Made by a program: the position numbers and the translations under genes. A stretch of DNA of 64,000 bases from Arachidicoccus sp. BS20. Its GTDB lineage: Bacteria; Bacteroidota; Bacteroidia; Chitinophagales; Chitinophagaceae. The notes beneath the pieces are model-generated. The model worked only from the letters and a program-made list of their open reading frames with translations. It did no database searches and was not told where the DNA came from. This document shows, one piece after another, positions 28,126 to 35,813 of this stretch (position 1 is the first letter of the stretch; each line of letters opens with the position of its first letter). The DNA lies in assembly GCF_001659705.1 (NCBI RefSeq), contig NZ_CP015971.1, positions 1,674,001-1,738,000 on the forward strand, in the 5' to 3' direction.

Positions 28126-29313
28126 TTAATGCTGTCGAACGGATATGGAACTCCAATAGTCCGTAACACTTCCTATAATCAGCGCCACGGCACCAATGAC
28201 AAACAGCAAATAATAGGAATGATAAATGGAAAAAATATAAGTGAGTATGTACGCCGTCAACGCGTGCGAAACAGAGTAAGTGATAGTCATATAGCTCCAC
28301 GCTTTTTTCTGATGTGCGGGCAAAACCAGTTCTGCCGTTCTTCCCGCAGCTAAGGAACTGATGCCTAATGCCAGGCTGCCCACAAAAATGCCGGACACGG
28401 CAAGGCTCCAGGTAGCGGTAGAAACTAAAGGAAGTATTACGCCGATTGCTTTTACCGCAAGGCTGATACGGATGCTTTTTGCAAAGCCCACTTTGTCTGC
28501 AATGTAGCCTGTAAACAACGGACCGATAGCTGCCGCCAATCCTAACAATACCCAAAACTGTGTGCCCTTATCTATACCCAAATGCAACCCGCGGCTGATA
28601 AAATCCACCCAAAAAACCGTGTGTGGCACAAAGCCAATAGCGTTGCAAGCGTACGAAACCAGCAACAATAAAACGGTTCGGTTGGCAATCTTTTTGTGCT
28701 TGCCCGAATGCTTCTCCACCAATGGCAGATGCTTTTCGTTACTGCCATTGGGCCAGCCTTTCCAGGTAACGATAATTAAAATGGCTGCCGCAATAGCAAA
28801 AGCAAACCAGGTTTGACGGATTCCGTTTGTTACCAATAAAGGAATGATAGTGCCTGCCAGCGCAATGCCGATACCGACACCCGAAAAAATCAATCCGCCT
28901 ATTACACCCTTTCTTTCTTTTGCCGCATGTTTGAAAAGTGTAGGCGCGGTTACTACCATTAATACGCCGCCTGTGACGCCCGCTATCAACCGTAAAACGA
29001 AATAAAGAATAAATGGTAAAGGATAAGCGCAACCCAAAAAGGTAATAAGCGTAATAATAAGCATTGACTTGATGAGAGTAACTGATGGTATGTACCTGTT
29101 CAGCAGTGTGGCTACGACCGAACCGAAAATATATCCCGTTAAATTGGCTGCGCCTAAATAATCTGCCTGCGCTACGGTAAACCATTTATGATTAATCAGC
29201 GCGGGAATCAACGGCGGATAACCGAAGCGTCCTAAGCCAATACCGATAAGCAACGCCGATAATCCCGTAAATGCCGTTACAAAATAGTTCCGTTTATCAA
29301 AAGATGTTTTCAC
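28126..29313 (-). CDS. MFS transporter, YbfB/YjiJ type
   Basis: A 12-helix inner-membrane transporter of 395 residues. The N-terminal FTGLSALLIGIGLGRFGYPP and later QADYLGAANLTGYIFGS are typical of the YbfB/YjiJ group, whose substrates are unknown. The MFS loop motif is degenerate (ADKVGFAKSI near residue 270). It is divergent from a LysR regulator, with a decayed nitronate monooxygenase tail between them. The LysR protein is the likely regulator. It may be cotranscribed with DUF4286. Confidence 0.9.
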   Translation of the reverse strand: MKTSFDKRNYFVTAFTGLSALLIGIGLGRFGYPPLIPALINHKWFTVAQADYLGAANLTGYIFGSVVATLLNRYIPSVTLIKSMLIITLITFLGCAYPLPFILYFVLRLIAGVTGGVLMVVTAPTLFKHAAKERKGVIGGLIFSGVGIGIALAGTIIPLLVTNGIRQTWFAFAIAAAILIIVTWKGWPNGSNEKHLPLVEKHSGKHKKIANRTVLLLLVSYACNAIGFVPHTVFWVDFISRGLHLGIDKGTQFWVLLGLAAAIGPLFTGYIADKVGFAKSIRISLAVKAIGVILPLVSTATWSLAVSGIFVGSLALGISSLAAGRTAELVLPAHQKKAWSYMTITYSVSHALTAYILTYIFSIYHSYYLLFVIGAVALIIGSVTDYWSSISVRQH

Positions 29314-29333
29314 GTTTTTTCTTTTACAGATAA

Positions 29334-29498
29334 TTAATATGCCTGAACAGATTCAATAAGCTCCTTAATAATATCACCCGTAGAAGCGAATGAGAACAGA
29401 TGAATGGATTGCCCTGACCAACTTTCAAATTCATCACAAATGATATTTTGTTGATGCAAAATTCTTCCTATTTTTGTGATACTACAAACGATAAAATA
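29334..29498 (-). pseudogene. C-terminal remnant of a nitronate monooxygenase-like gene
   Basis: On the minus strand about 50 codons stay open up to a stop at 29334-29336, without any start codon. The translation ends with FESWSGQSIHLF and then STGDIIKELIESVQAY. This resembles the C-terminal end of nitronate monooxygenases, where LWAGQG is followed by an amphipathic helix with EII-ELI. The rest of the gene, including the FMN site, is missing. It lies between divergent LysR and MFS genes; LysR-linked nitronate monooxygenases are common, so this is likely a deleted former neighbour. Confidence 0.5.
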
Positions 29499-29538
29499 AG
29501 ATAATTACTTATCATTTATTATGATTAAAAGGTAAGCT

Positions 29539-30417
29539 ATGAATATTAATGACCTTAAAATATTTCAAGCTGTTGCCGAATACGGAAGCTTTACCAAAGC
29601 GGCGGCGGTAGCCAATACCGTTCAGTCAAACGTAACGGCAAGGGTTAAGTATTTAGAAGATTTTTTTCGGGCGAAACTATTGACACGCACCACCCGTAGA
29701 ATTGAATTGACCGATGAGGGTTTGCAGGTTTTAAAGGCTGCTAAGGAAATGCAATTGTTGATTGACAAAACAATTTCTTCCGTAAGCAAAAGCAATTTAC
29801 CGCCAAGCGGTATTGTGAAAATCGGCTGCATACATTCTACGGCAGCCTTAAGAGCGCCGGGCATTCTCGGTAATTTCACCAAACGTTATCCCGATATGGA
29901 ATTCAGGTTAAAAACAGGCACTACATCAAGTTTGATAAAAGACGTTTTATCTTTTAAATTAGACGGGGCTTTTGTTTCAGGCAAGGTAAACAACGCGGCA
30001 TTGGACATTGAACCCGTATTTACGGAAGAGCTTTCTATTATATCATCGTCTTTGAACAGCACGTTGGAAGAAGCTTTAAGTCATTCCAATCCTGTTAAAT
30101 TAATAGTATTCAGCAAAGGCTGCGCCTATCGCGAAAGGCTATGCGAAATATTAAATGGTAAAGGTATTGAAACGTATAAATTTATAGAGATGGATACTTT
30201 GGACGGCATTATCAATTCCGTTGAAACAGGTATCGGCATTACTTTACTGCCGGCGGAACTTATCCGCAAAAATTATTCGTACAGAAGTCTGCATACATTT
30301 TCCCTGCCCAAACGAAAAGCCAAATGCACCACTCATTTCATCAAACGAAAAGACTTCCCAATGAGCGATGGATACGCCATGTTTTTGAAATCCGTTAAAG
30401 ACGGTTATTCGGTATAG
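29539..30417 (+). CDS. LysR-family transcriptional regulator
   Basis: A 292-residue regulator. The N-terminal winged helix-turn-helix covers residues 1-60 (INDLKIFQAVAEYGSFTKAA, VKYLEDFFRAKLLTRTTRR), and the two-lobed effector-binding domain follows from about 90 (GIVKIGCIHSTAALRAPGI). It is divergent from the MFS transporter, the classic LysR arrangement, and probably binds the 225-base intergenic region. That region now holds the remnant of a nitronate monooxygenase, which may have been another target. The inducer is unknown. Confidence 0.92.
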   Translation: MNINDLKIFQAVAEYGSFTKAAAVANTVQSNVTARVKYLEDFFRAKLLTRTTRRIELTDEGLQVLKAAKEMQLLIDKTISSVSKSNLPPSGIVKIGCIHSTAALRAPGILGNFTKRYPDMEFRLKTGTTSSLIKDVLSFKLDGAFVSGKVNNAALDIEPVFTEELSIISSSLNSTLEEALSHSNPVKLIVFSKGCAYRERLCEILNGKGIETYKFIEMDTLDGIINSVETGIGITLLPAELIRKNYSYRSLHTFSLPKRKAKCTTHFIKRKDFPMSDGYAMFLKSVKDGYSV

Positions 30418-30489
30418 CTTTCAGGAATGGATTAAATAATGTTGAATTATTATATTCCGTTATTGCGTACAAATGCTTACACATTACAA

Positions 30490-30567
30490 TCAGCACTTGC
30501 CCTCTTCAATATGGTAATGTTCCAGAATCTTTTCCTGCGGACAAAATTTGGTAAAGGATAATTTATT
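30490..30567 (-). pseudogene. Truncated DUF2892 gene fragment fused against the oxidase gene end
   Basis: The last 25 codons (NKLSFTKFCPQEKILEHYHI and five more) match the C-terminus of the intact DUF2892 protein at 35181-35390, which ends QSSFTKFCPLEKILEHYHIG. The nucleotide alignment holds at roughly four in five bases and stops at the stop codon of the oxidase subunit I gene. No start codon or N-terminal helices remain. It seems a second copy lost its 5' part when the oxidase gene came to lie next to it. Confidence 0.75.
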
Positions 30568-32371
30568 AAATTCCTGCTTGCGATTTATTTTCCTGCCCAA
30601 TAGGCGTTGTTTGTGGTGTATAATCAATTCCGTCTTTTCCGTAGTCGTATGCCCAACGGTGAACTTCTGGAATATCGCCCGGCCAGTTACCGTGCGATAC
30701 ATTAATCGGGGTTGTCCACTCCAGTGTATTGGCTTTCCATGGATTTTTTCCGGAAACCTTTCTTCCTTTAAATATAGAATAAAAAAAGTTGAACAGAAAT
30801 AAAAACTGTGCGATAAATGTTATAATAGTTACAACGGTAATAAATCTGTTTAACGGAAGAAACTGTTTAAAACTTTCCCACCCGCTGTAATCATAATACC
30901 TGCGCGGTAATCCCGCCAATCCTTCGTAGTACATCGGCCAAAAAATAAGATAACAGCCTATAAGCGTTACCCAGAAATGAACAGATCCTAAAGTGGTGTT
31001 CATAAATCTGCCGAACATCTTGGGAAACCAGTGATAAATACCGCAGAACATACCGAAAAATCCTGCAACTGCCATGACTAAATGAAAATGTGCAATCAAA
31101 AAATAAGTATCGTGAATATGTATGTCGATGGCAGAGTTTCCCAAGTAAATACCCGTCAGTCCGCCCGATATGAATACGCTCACAAAACCGATTGCAAAGA
31201 GCATTCCCGGAGTAAACCTGATATTTCCGCGCCACAAAGTAGTAAGCCAGTTAAATACTTTAATCGCCGAAGGAACGGCAATCAGCAAGGTCAATAACAC
31301 AAAAACCGATCCCAAGAAAGGATTGAGTCCCGTTACAAACATATGATGTGCCCATACAAGAAACGCAAGTATCACAATGGCAAACATAGACATAACCATT
31401 GCGGAATAACCGAATATTGGTTTACGCGTATTTACGGACATTACTTCCGACACAATGCCCATTGCCGGTAAAATCACAATATATACTTCCGGGTGTCCTA
31501 AGAACCAGAATAAATGTTGGTATAAAATTGCGTTGCCTCCTTCATGTGCCAGAGCCTGGCCACCAATATATATATCAGATAAGAAAAAACTTGTACCGAA
31601 GTGACGGTCAAATATCAGCAGAATGTATCCCGCAAACAAAACGGGAAAAGACAATACGCCTAATACCGCCTGTAAAAACAATCCCCAAACGGTTAAAGGA
31701 AGTCTGGTCATGCTCATGCCTTTTGTACGCATATTTAATACCGTTGATATATAATTGATACCACCTAATAATTGCGATACCACAAACAAAATAATAGATG
31801 CCAGCCACAAATCCATCCCACTGCCCGAACCGGTCGATGCTTGTGCCAATGCACTCAATGGAGGATAACTTGTCCATCCGTTGCCTGATGGACCTGAGGC
31901 TACAAAAAATGAAGAAAGCATCACTACGCTGCCGGCAAAGAAAAACCAGTAACTGAGCATATTCATCAAAGGTGAAGCCATGTCCCTTGCCCCTATCTGT
32001 AAAGGAATAAGAAAATTGGCAAAAGTGCCGCTGAGGCCGCCCGTCAATACAAAAAACAACATGACGGTTCCGTGAATCGTTACCAAAGAATAATATGCTT
32101 CGGGCGAAATATGACCTCCCGGAGCATATCTTCCTAAAATTGTTTCCAACCATGGAAATGAAGATGCAGGATAAGCCAATTGAATACGAAACAGTACTGA
32201 CATAAAACCTCCCAACAATGCCCAAACAATCCCTGTAAGTAGAAATTGCTTACCAATCATTTTGTGGTCTTGGCTGAAAATGTACTTTGTAATAAAAGTT
32301 TCTTTGTGATGAGGTAACGCATGAGTTGCAGCTTTCGCATCATGCTCCTTGCTTAAAGTGAGCGTATTCAT
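30566..32371 (-). CDS. Haem-copper cytochrome oxidase subunit I, stand-alone
   Basis: The catalytic subunit of a terminal oxidase that reduces oxygen to water, 601 residues with 12 or more membrane helices. Haem and CuB ligands are visible: IHGTVMLFF (low-spin haem His), HPEVYI near 292 with the His-Tyr pair, WAHHMF near 341, and HDTYFLIAHFHLVM near 425. The HPEVY tyrosine indicates an aa3-type (A or B) enzyme rather than cbb3. Subunits II and III are not adjacent, which is odd for this family. Upstream is a Crp/Fnr gene and downstream a broken DUF2892 copy. Possibly an alternative subunit I for low-oxygen or stress conditions. Confidence 0.93.
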   Translation of the reverse strand: MNTLTLSKEHDAKAATHALPHHKETFITKYIFSQDHKMIGKQFLLTGIVWALLGGFMSVLFRIQLAYPASSFPWLETILGRYAPGGHISPEAYYSLVTIHGTVMLFFVLTGGLSGTFANFLIPLQIGARDMASPLMNMLSYWFFFAGSVVMLSSFFVASGPSGNGWTSYPPLSALAQASTGSGSGMDLWLASIILFVVSQLLGGINYISTVLNMRTKGMSMTRLPLTVWGLFLQAVLGVLSFPVLFAGYILLIFDRHFGTSFFLSDIYIGGQALAHEGGNAILYQHLFWFLGHPEVYIVILPAMGIVSEVMSVNTRKPIFGYSAMVMSMFAIVILAFLVWAHHMFVTGLNPFLGSVFVLLTLLIAVPSAIKVFNWLTTLWRGNIRFTPGMLFAIGFVSVFISGGLTGIYLGNSAIDIHIHDTYFLIAHFHLVMAVAGFFGMFCGIYHWFPKMFGRFMNTTLGSVHFWVTLIGCYLIFWPMYYEGLAGLPRRYYDYSGWESFKQFLPLNRFITVVTIITFIAQFLFLFNFFYSIFKGRKVSGKNPWKANTLEWTTPINVSHGNWPGDIPEVHRWAYDYGKDGIDYTPQTTPIGQENKSQAGI

Positions 32372-32454
32372 ATCGATATATTTTCTTACATTGTATATTG
32401 CACTGAATAGAGTGCTTGAAAGAAGTCTGCTAAAGATTTTATCTTCTGTTCTTG

Positions 32455-32500
32455 TACAAAGTTTGTATGAATAAGCGATAAATTTGGTAACCTATGTTAC
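32455..32500. promoter_or_regulatory. Two short palindromes upstream of the oxidase gene
   Basis: TACAAA-G-TTTGTA at 32455-32467 and GTAAC-CTAT-GTTAC at 32487-32500 are both perfect inverted repeats in the gap between the Crp/Fnr gene and the oxidase gene; the second overlaps the regulator's last codon. Size and symmetry suit a Crp/Fnr-type operator, and the regulator gene is adjacent. Neither matches a site I can name with confidence. Confidence 0.4.
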
Positions 32501-33135
32501 ATTGTATTATTTTTTTTCAAAAAATATATTCTGTGCCGGGCCAATTTCAATTCGCCTGCTTCTGCCAATTGTTTCAAAGTTCTTGATATTACAACTCTTG
32601 AAGAGCCTAATTCATATGCAATTTGCGCATGCGAAAGATTGATATATCCCCGGTTGTATAATTTTTCTTTTTCTCGGAGAAATTCCAACACTCGTTCATC
32701 CATTTTTTTAAATGCAATAGATTGAATTGTATTGAGAAGCCTGTTGAATTTTTGGTGATACAGGTTTAAAAGGTATGTAGCCCATTCGGGAGAATCATTG
32801 TTCAGTTTTAAGGCATTCTCAATAGATAATACAACGATTTCAGAATCTACTTCTGCTATAATTTTAACCTTTGTTTTTTCTCTGTACATTCCTGACAAAT
32901 ACAACATAACACAGGTTTCTCCTTCTTTTATATGAGTCATTGAAATTTCTTTATTTTCAGAATCGGTAATCATTCCCGTCAAGGATCCGTGTAATACAAT
33001 CGGCAAAATGTTTACGTAACGGTTTCTTTCTAAAAAAACATCTTCTTTTTTAAGTTCTTTCACCGTTCCAACTGCTATTATTTCTTGTAACAACTTGTCA
33101 GATAGAAAGCTGTTACTTGATGAAAAATTTTCCAT
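32497..33135 (-). CDS. Crp/Fnr-family regulator beside the oxidase gene
   Basis: A 212-residue regulator with an N-terminal beta-roll sensor domain and a C-terminal winged helix (INLSHAQIAYELGSSRVVIS near 165-184). TCVMLYLSGMYREKTK carries a cysteine near residue 79 where many Bacteroidota Crp/Fnr proteins do, but there is no iron-sulfur Cys cluster. The neighbourhood (oxidase, thioredoxins, DUF2892) suggests a response to oxygen, nitric oxide or redox stress; this is inferred from context. It ends 125 bases upstream of the oxidase gene start. Confidence 0.9.
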   Translation of the reverse strand: MENFSSSNSFLSDKLLQEIIAVGTVKELKKEDVFLERNRYVNILPIVLHGSLTGMITDSENKEISMTHIKEGETCVMLYLSGMYREKTKVKIIAEVDSEIVVLSIENALKLNNDSPEWATYLLNLYHQKFNRLLNTIQSIAFKKMDERVLEFLREKEKLYNRGYINLSHAQIAYELGSSRVVISRTLKQLAEAGELKLARHRIYFLKKNNTM

Positions 33136-33296
33136 AATCTGAATATATTAAATAAAGTTTTTTACAATTGATCGGTACAAAATTCCTGATAGCGGGTTGT
33201 AAATAATGATAAACATTGGTGATGTTTCATAACGTGAAGTAATTGTTGTTATGTTTTAAGTATTATTACAATGCGCAATAGCCACTATTTTTTAGC

Positions 33297-33917
33297 TTAC
33301 TCTTCGATTAATTGCTCAATTTGTTTGATAAAACTTTTACTGTCATATTTTGCGACTCCGGTATGATAATATATCATATTTCCTTTTTTGTCTAAGAGTA
33401 CTGTGGTGGGTAAACTGCCTGTAAATATTTGTTCGGAAATTTGTCCTTCTTGTGTATAAAAAGGCACTTGATATCCGTTGCTGTTTAAAAAATGAATTGC
33501 CGATTTTATATCTGTATCTTCATTAAGAAACAAAAAATAAATGTTTTTATCATTTTTAAATTGCTTGTAAAAAGCCATTATTGAAGGCAGCTCTGCTCTG
33601 CATGGCGGACACCACGAAGCCCAGAAATTGATGAACACTACTTTACCCCTCAAAGAAGACGTGTTCATCAATTGGCTATTTGCATCTTTAAAATAAAAAT
33701 CTTCAGGCTTGTTTTTCTCCTTTTTTTCGGAATGTCCATTCGCAATATCCGCATTAAACAACCCTGTATTCATGAGCTGTCTTAAGGTCCAAGTCTTTGC
33801 TTTTGAACTGAAAATAAAAACTATCAGTAGAAGCACAGCTAAGATATTCCAAATGTTTTTCTTAATGTATTTCCAATTTGGCACCTTATCTCTTCTATAT
33901 TTATTGAGAGGTAACAA
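33297..33917 (-). CDS. Membrane-anchored TlpA-like thiol-disulfide oxidoreductase
   Basis: A 206-residue protein with one N-terminal transmembrane helix (about 20-38) and a periplasmic thioredoxin fold. The active site is FINFWASWCPPCRAELP with Cys103 and Cys106. A TlpA-typical insert precedes GSLPTTVLLDKKGNMIYYHTG, which holds the cis-proline. TlpA/ResA proteins reduce apocytochromes and copper chaperones such as Sco and CuA sites, so a role in maturing the neighbouring oxidase is reasonable. The next gene upstream, 10 bases away, encodes a second TlpA-like protein, so the pair is probably one operon. Confidence 0.92.
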   Translation of the reverse strand: MLPLNKYRRDKVPNWKYIKKNIWNILAVLLLIVFIFSSKAKTWTLRQLMNTGLFNADIANGHSEKKEKNKPEDFYFKDANSQLMNTSSLRGKVVFINFWASWCPPCRAELPSIMAFYKQFKNDKNIYFLFLNEDTDIKSAIHFLNSNGYQVPFYTQEGQISEQIFTGSLPTTVLLDKKGNMIYYHTGVAKYDSKSFIKQIEQLIEE

Positions 33918-33927
33918 GCTTATATTT

Positions 33928-34491
33928 TTATGAGTTTTGTATCAAGTCTTCTAATTTTTTGTGTACTTGCGGTGCCGAATAATCTGCGGCACCTTCTACT
34001 CTGCCAACCATTTTACCACTTTTATCAATGATGACAGTTGTAGGAATAGCATTTTCCAAAAATGTCGGAGGTATTTGGCTTTGCGCTGCATATACACTTA
34101 AGTCGTAATCATGATTTTTCATATATTTAGACGACTTAGTTAGATTCTTGTCCACATCTACCATTAGAAATACAATGTTGTCATTGCCTTCAAACGATTT
34201 TTTCAACTGATTAATAGACGGAATTTCTCTTTTACATGGCGGACACCAAGTTGCCCAAAAATTGATGAACACAACTTTTCCTTTTAATGAACTCAAAGAA
34301 ATTTCTTTACCTTTTGTATCCCGAAAAACGATATCCGATGCATCATTTTTATTGGCTACTGATTGAGTATTGAAAGATGTATCTTTTGTACTATTATTGT
34401 TATTTTTACTGTTACTGTTGAATGAGCATGCCGACGAAGTGCCAACGATTATGATGAATAGCATTGCTGCTATGGAAGTTTTTAATTTCAT
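33928..34491 (-). CDS. TlpA-like thiol-disulfide lipoprotein
   Basis: A 187-residue periplasmic thioredoxin-fold protein. From the ATG at 34491 the signal peptide MKLKTSIAAMLFIIIVGTSS ends at a lipobox with Cys22, so it is likely lipid-anchored. An Asn/Ser-rich linker follows, then the active site FINFWATWCPPCKREIPS (Cys83, Cys86) and the cis-proline segment AIPTTVIIDKSGKM. An ATG at 34509 would add six residues in front of the signal peptide and is less likely. It and the next TlpA gene are clearly paralogues and presumably cooperate. Confidence 0.9.
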   Translation of the reverse strand: MKLKTSIAAMLFIIIVGTSSACSFNSNSKNNNNSTKDTSFNTQSVANKNDASDIVFRDTKGKEISLSSLKGKVVFINFWATWCPPCKREIPSINQLKKSFEGNDNIVFLMVDVDKNLTKSSKYMKNHDYDLSVYAAQSQIPPTFLENAIPTTVIIDKSGKMVGRVEGAADYSAPQVHKKLEDLIQNS

Positions 34492-34647
34492 TTTTAAATA
34501 TTTTGACAATGTAGTTTCAGCTACATTTATTTGAGTGTAATAATGGATTTGTTTTATAATGATTTGTGCTCAATACATTATATTTCTTTATAGGATAATA
34601 AAGAAATCATCATTATATTAAAGGTTTGTATAGCTTGCGAAACGGTA

Positions 34648-35046
34648 TTATATAAGTAGCTTTCGTTGTCGGAGAAACAACGGAAGCATATCTCTGTATT
34701 TAAAGTTGGTACAATAAAAATTATTCTCCTGTTTGCCGGAGATGTTTATTGGAAATCTTAAAAACAATAAGATTTGTACGTCAGTTGGAAATGTAGATTT
34801 GTCAGAGTGAGTAGTAATTTTCCAATCATTGTTTGTAATAAGATAATGACAACTTTGGTTAATATTATTGTCTGTCTGCAGCGGTGTTTTATTACCTAAA
34901 AAATGGATGGATGTACTTGGTACTCCAATTGAATTTTTAATGGCATTCTTTACGATACAGTTAGCAATCAAAACCAACATTATTGACATGAAGGAAAGTA
35001 AGCGAAAGCTTATTTTTTTGATTTTATGTATCGATTCGTTAGTCAT
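34648..35046 (-). CDS. Small exported or membrane protein, unknown
   Basis: A 132-residue reading frame with a hydrophobic N-terminus (about 13-33, LSFMSIMLVLIANCIV) suited to a signal anchor. The rest is polar, ends in basic FLRQRKLLI, and has two cysteines. I recognise no family. It lies between the TlpA genes and DUF2892 on the same strand with ordinary spacing, and no other gene explains this stretch. Very AT-rich codons make chance openness possible, so it is only a moderate call. Confidence 0.5.
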   Translation of the reverse strand: MTNESIHKIKKISFRLLSFMSIMLVLIANCIVKNAIKNSIGVPSTSIHFLGNKTPLQTDNNINQSCHYLITNNDWKITTHSDKSTFPTDVQILLFLRFPINISGKQENNFYCTNFKYRDMLPLFLRQRKLLI

Positions 35047-35180
35047 TACTTGAACAAAGGTAGCTTTAATTTTATTTGTGACAAATAATTGGAAATTTCA
35101 GCTCAGTACTCAATCATTGTTGTGCAAAACACACACAAATCATATTCATCTCGTAAATAAAATGTACGACTTGAAGGTAT

Positions 35181-35390
35181 TTATAACTTATTTTTTTGCT
35201 GGCTTTCTCCAATATGGTAATGCTCAAGAATTTTTTCCAGCGGGCAAAATTTTGTGAAGGATGATTGTAATAAATTCAATCCTACAAACGCAGAAAGCCA
35301 TAGCCAGTCTTTGTTTACAAAGATTGCCAACAAACTTCCAATCAATACAAGTGTGCCGGCAACCGCACGGACAATGTTTTCTTTACACAT
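35181..35390 (-). CDS. DUF2892 (YgaP-like) small membrane protein
   Basis: A 69-residue inner-membrane protein. Two adjacent hydrophobic helices (VRAVAGTLVLIGSLLAIFV and WLWLSAFVGLNLLQ) precede the conserved SSFTKFCPLEKIL tail. The family occurs alone or fused to rhodanese domains and is linked to sulfur and redox stress, with no defined activity for the stand-alone form. A truncated second copy survives next to the oxidase gene at 30490-30567, so this region once held two. Confidence 0.9.
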   Translation of the reverse strand: MCKENIVRAVAGTLVLIGSLLAIFVNKDWLWLSAFVGLNLLQSSFTKFCPLEKILEHYHIGESQQKNKL

Positions 35391-35495
35391 GATTTTTTGT
35401 TTTTAAAATGAAAGAATAATTCGCTTATGAGTTTTAATACAGAATAAATACTCCTTTGCGCCTTTGTATCTTTGCGAACGTTGTGCGAAATTTAT

Positions 35496-35813
35496 TCAAA
35501 AAAATCCTACCGTCTTTTCCACAGGAACTACAATTGCCTTCACGGGAAATCGGCTGTTTTTATTTTTATTAAAAGCCTCAATCGCGGTTAATATTTTTCC
35601 TGCAACATCATTATCCGTAAAACTGAACAGCATAATAGATTCATAATCTTCTTCCCAATCGCTGCCGAACCAATTATCCGTCATATCATTTTTTTCATCG
35701 TTGCGCACGCCGTGAATATTGGTAACGCTGTATGCGTTGATTCCGTTCTTTGCAAAAATTTCCGCTACATCTTTGCGGCATTCTTTTATCGCAGTTACAA
35801 TTAATAGTTTCAT
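35496..35813 (-). CDS. PII-like protein encoded with an RND efflux pump
   Basis: A 105-residue protein starting MKLLIVTAIKECRKDVAEIF and having the ferredoxin-like beta-alpha-beta pattern of PII-like proteins. No uridylylation tyrosine loop is seen. Its ATG overlaps the stop of the RND pump gene (ATGA), so the two are translationally coupled. Small PII-like proteins of this sort are found next to CusA/CzcA-type pumps in Bacteroidota and probably sense metal or nucleotide status. VEKTVGFF closes the protein. Role inferred from context. Confidence 0.75.
   Translation of the reverse strand: MKLLIVTAIKECRKDVAEIFAKNGINAYSVTNIHGVRNDEKNDMTDNWFGSDWEEDYESIMLFSFTDNDVAGKILTAIEAFNKNKNSRFPVKAIVVPVEKTVGFF

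Noticed and set aside
30571-30702. A 70-codon small gene at the end of the oxidase gene
   Set aside because: Only its last 25 codons match a known protein (DUF2892). The upstream part is the other frame of the oxidase gene, so I recorded only the fragment as a remnant.
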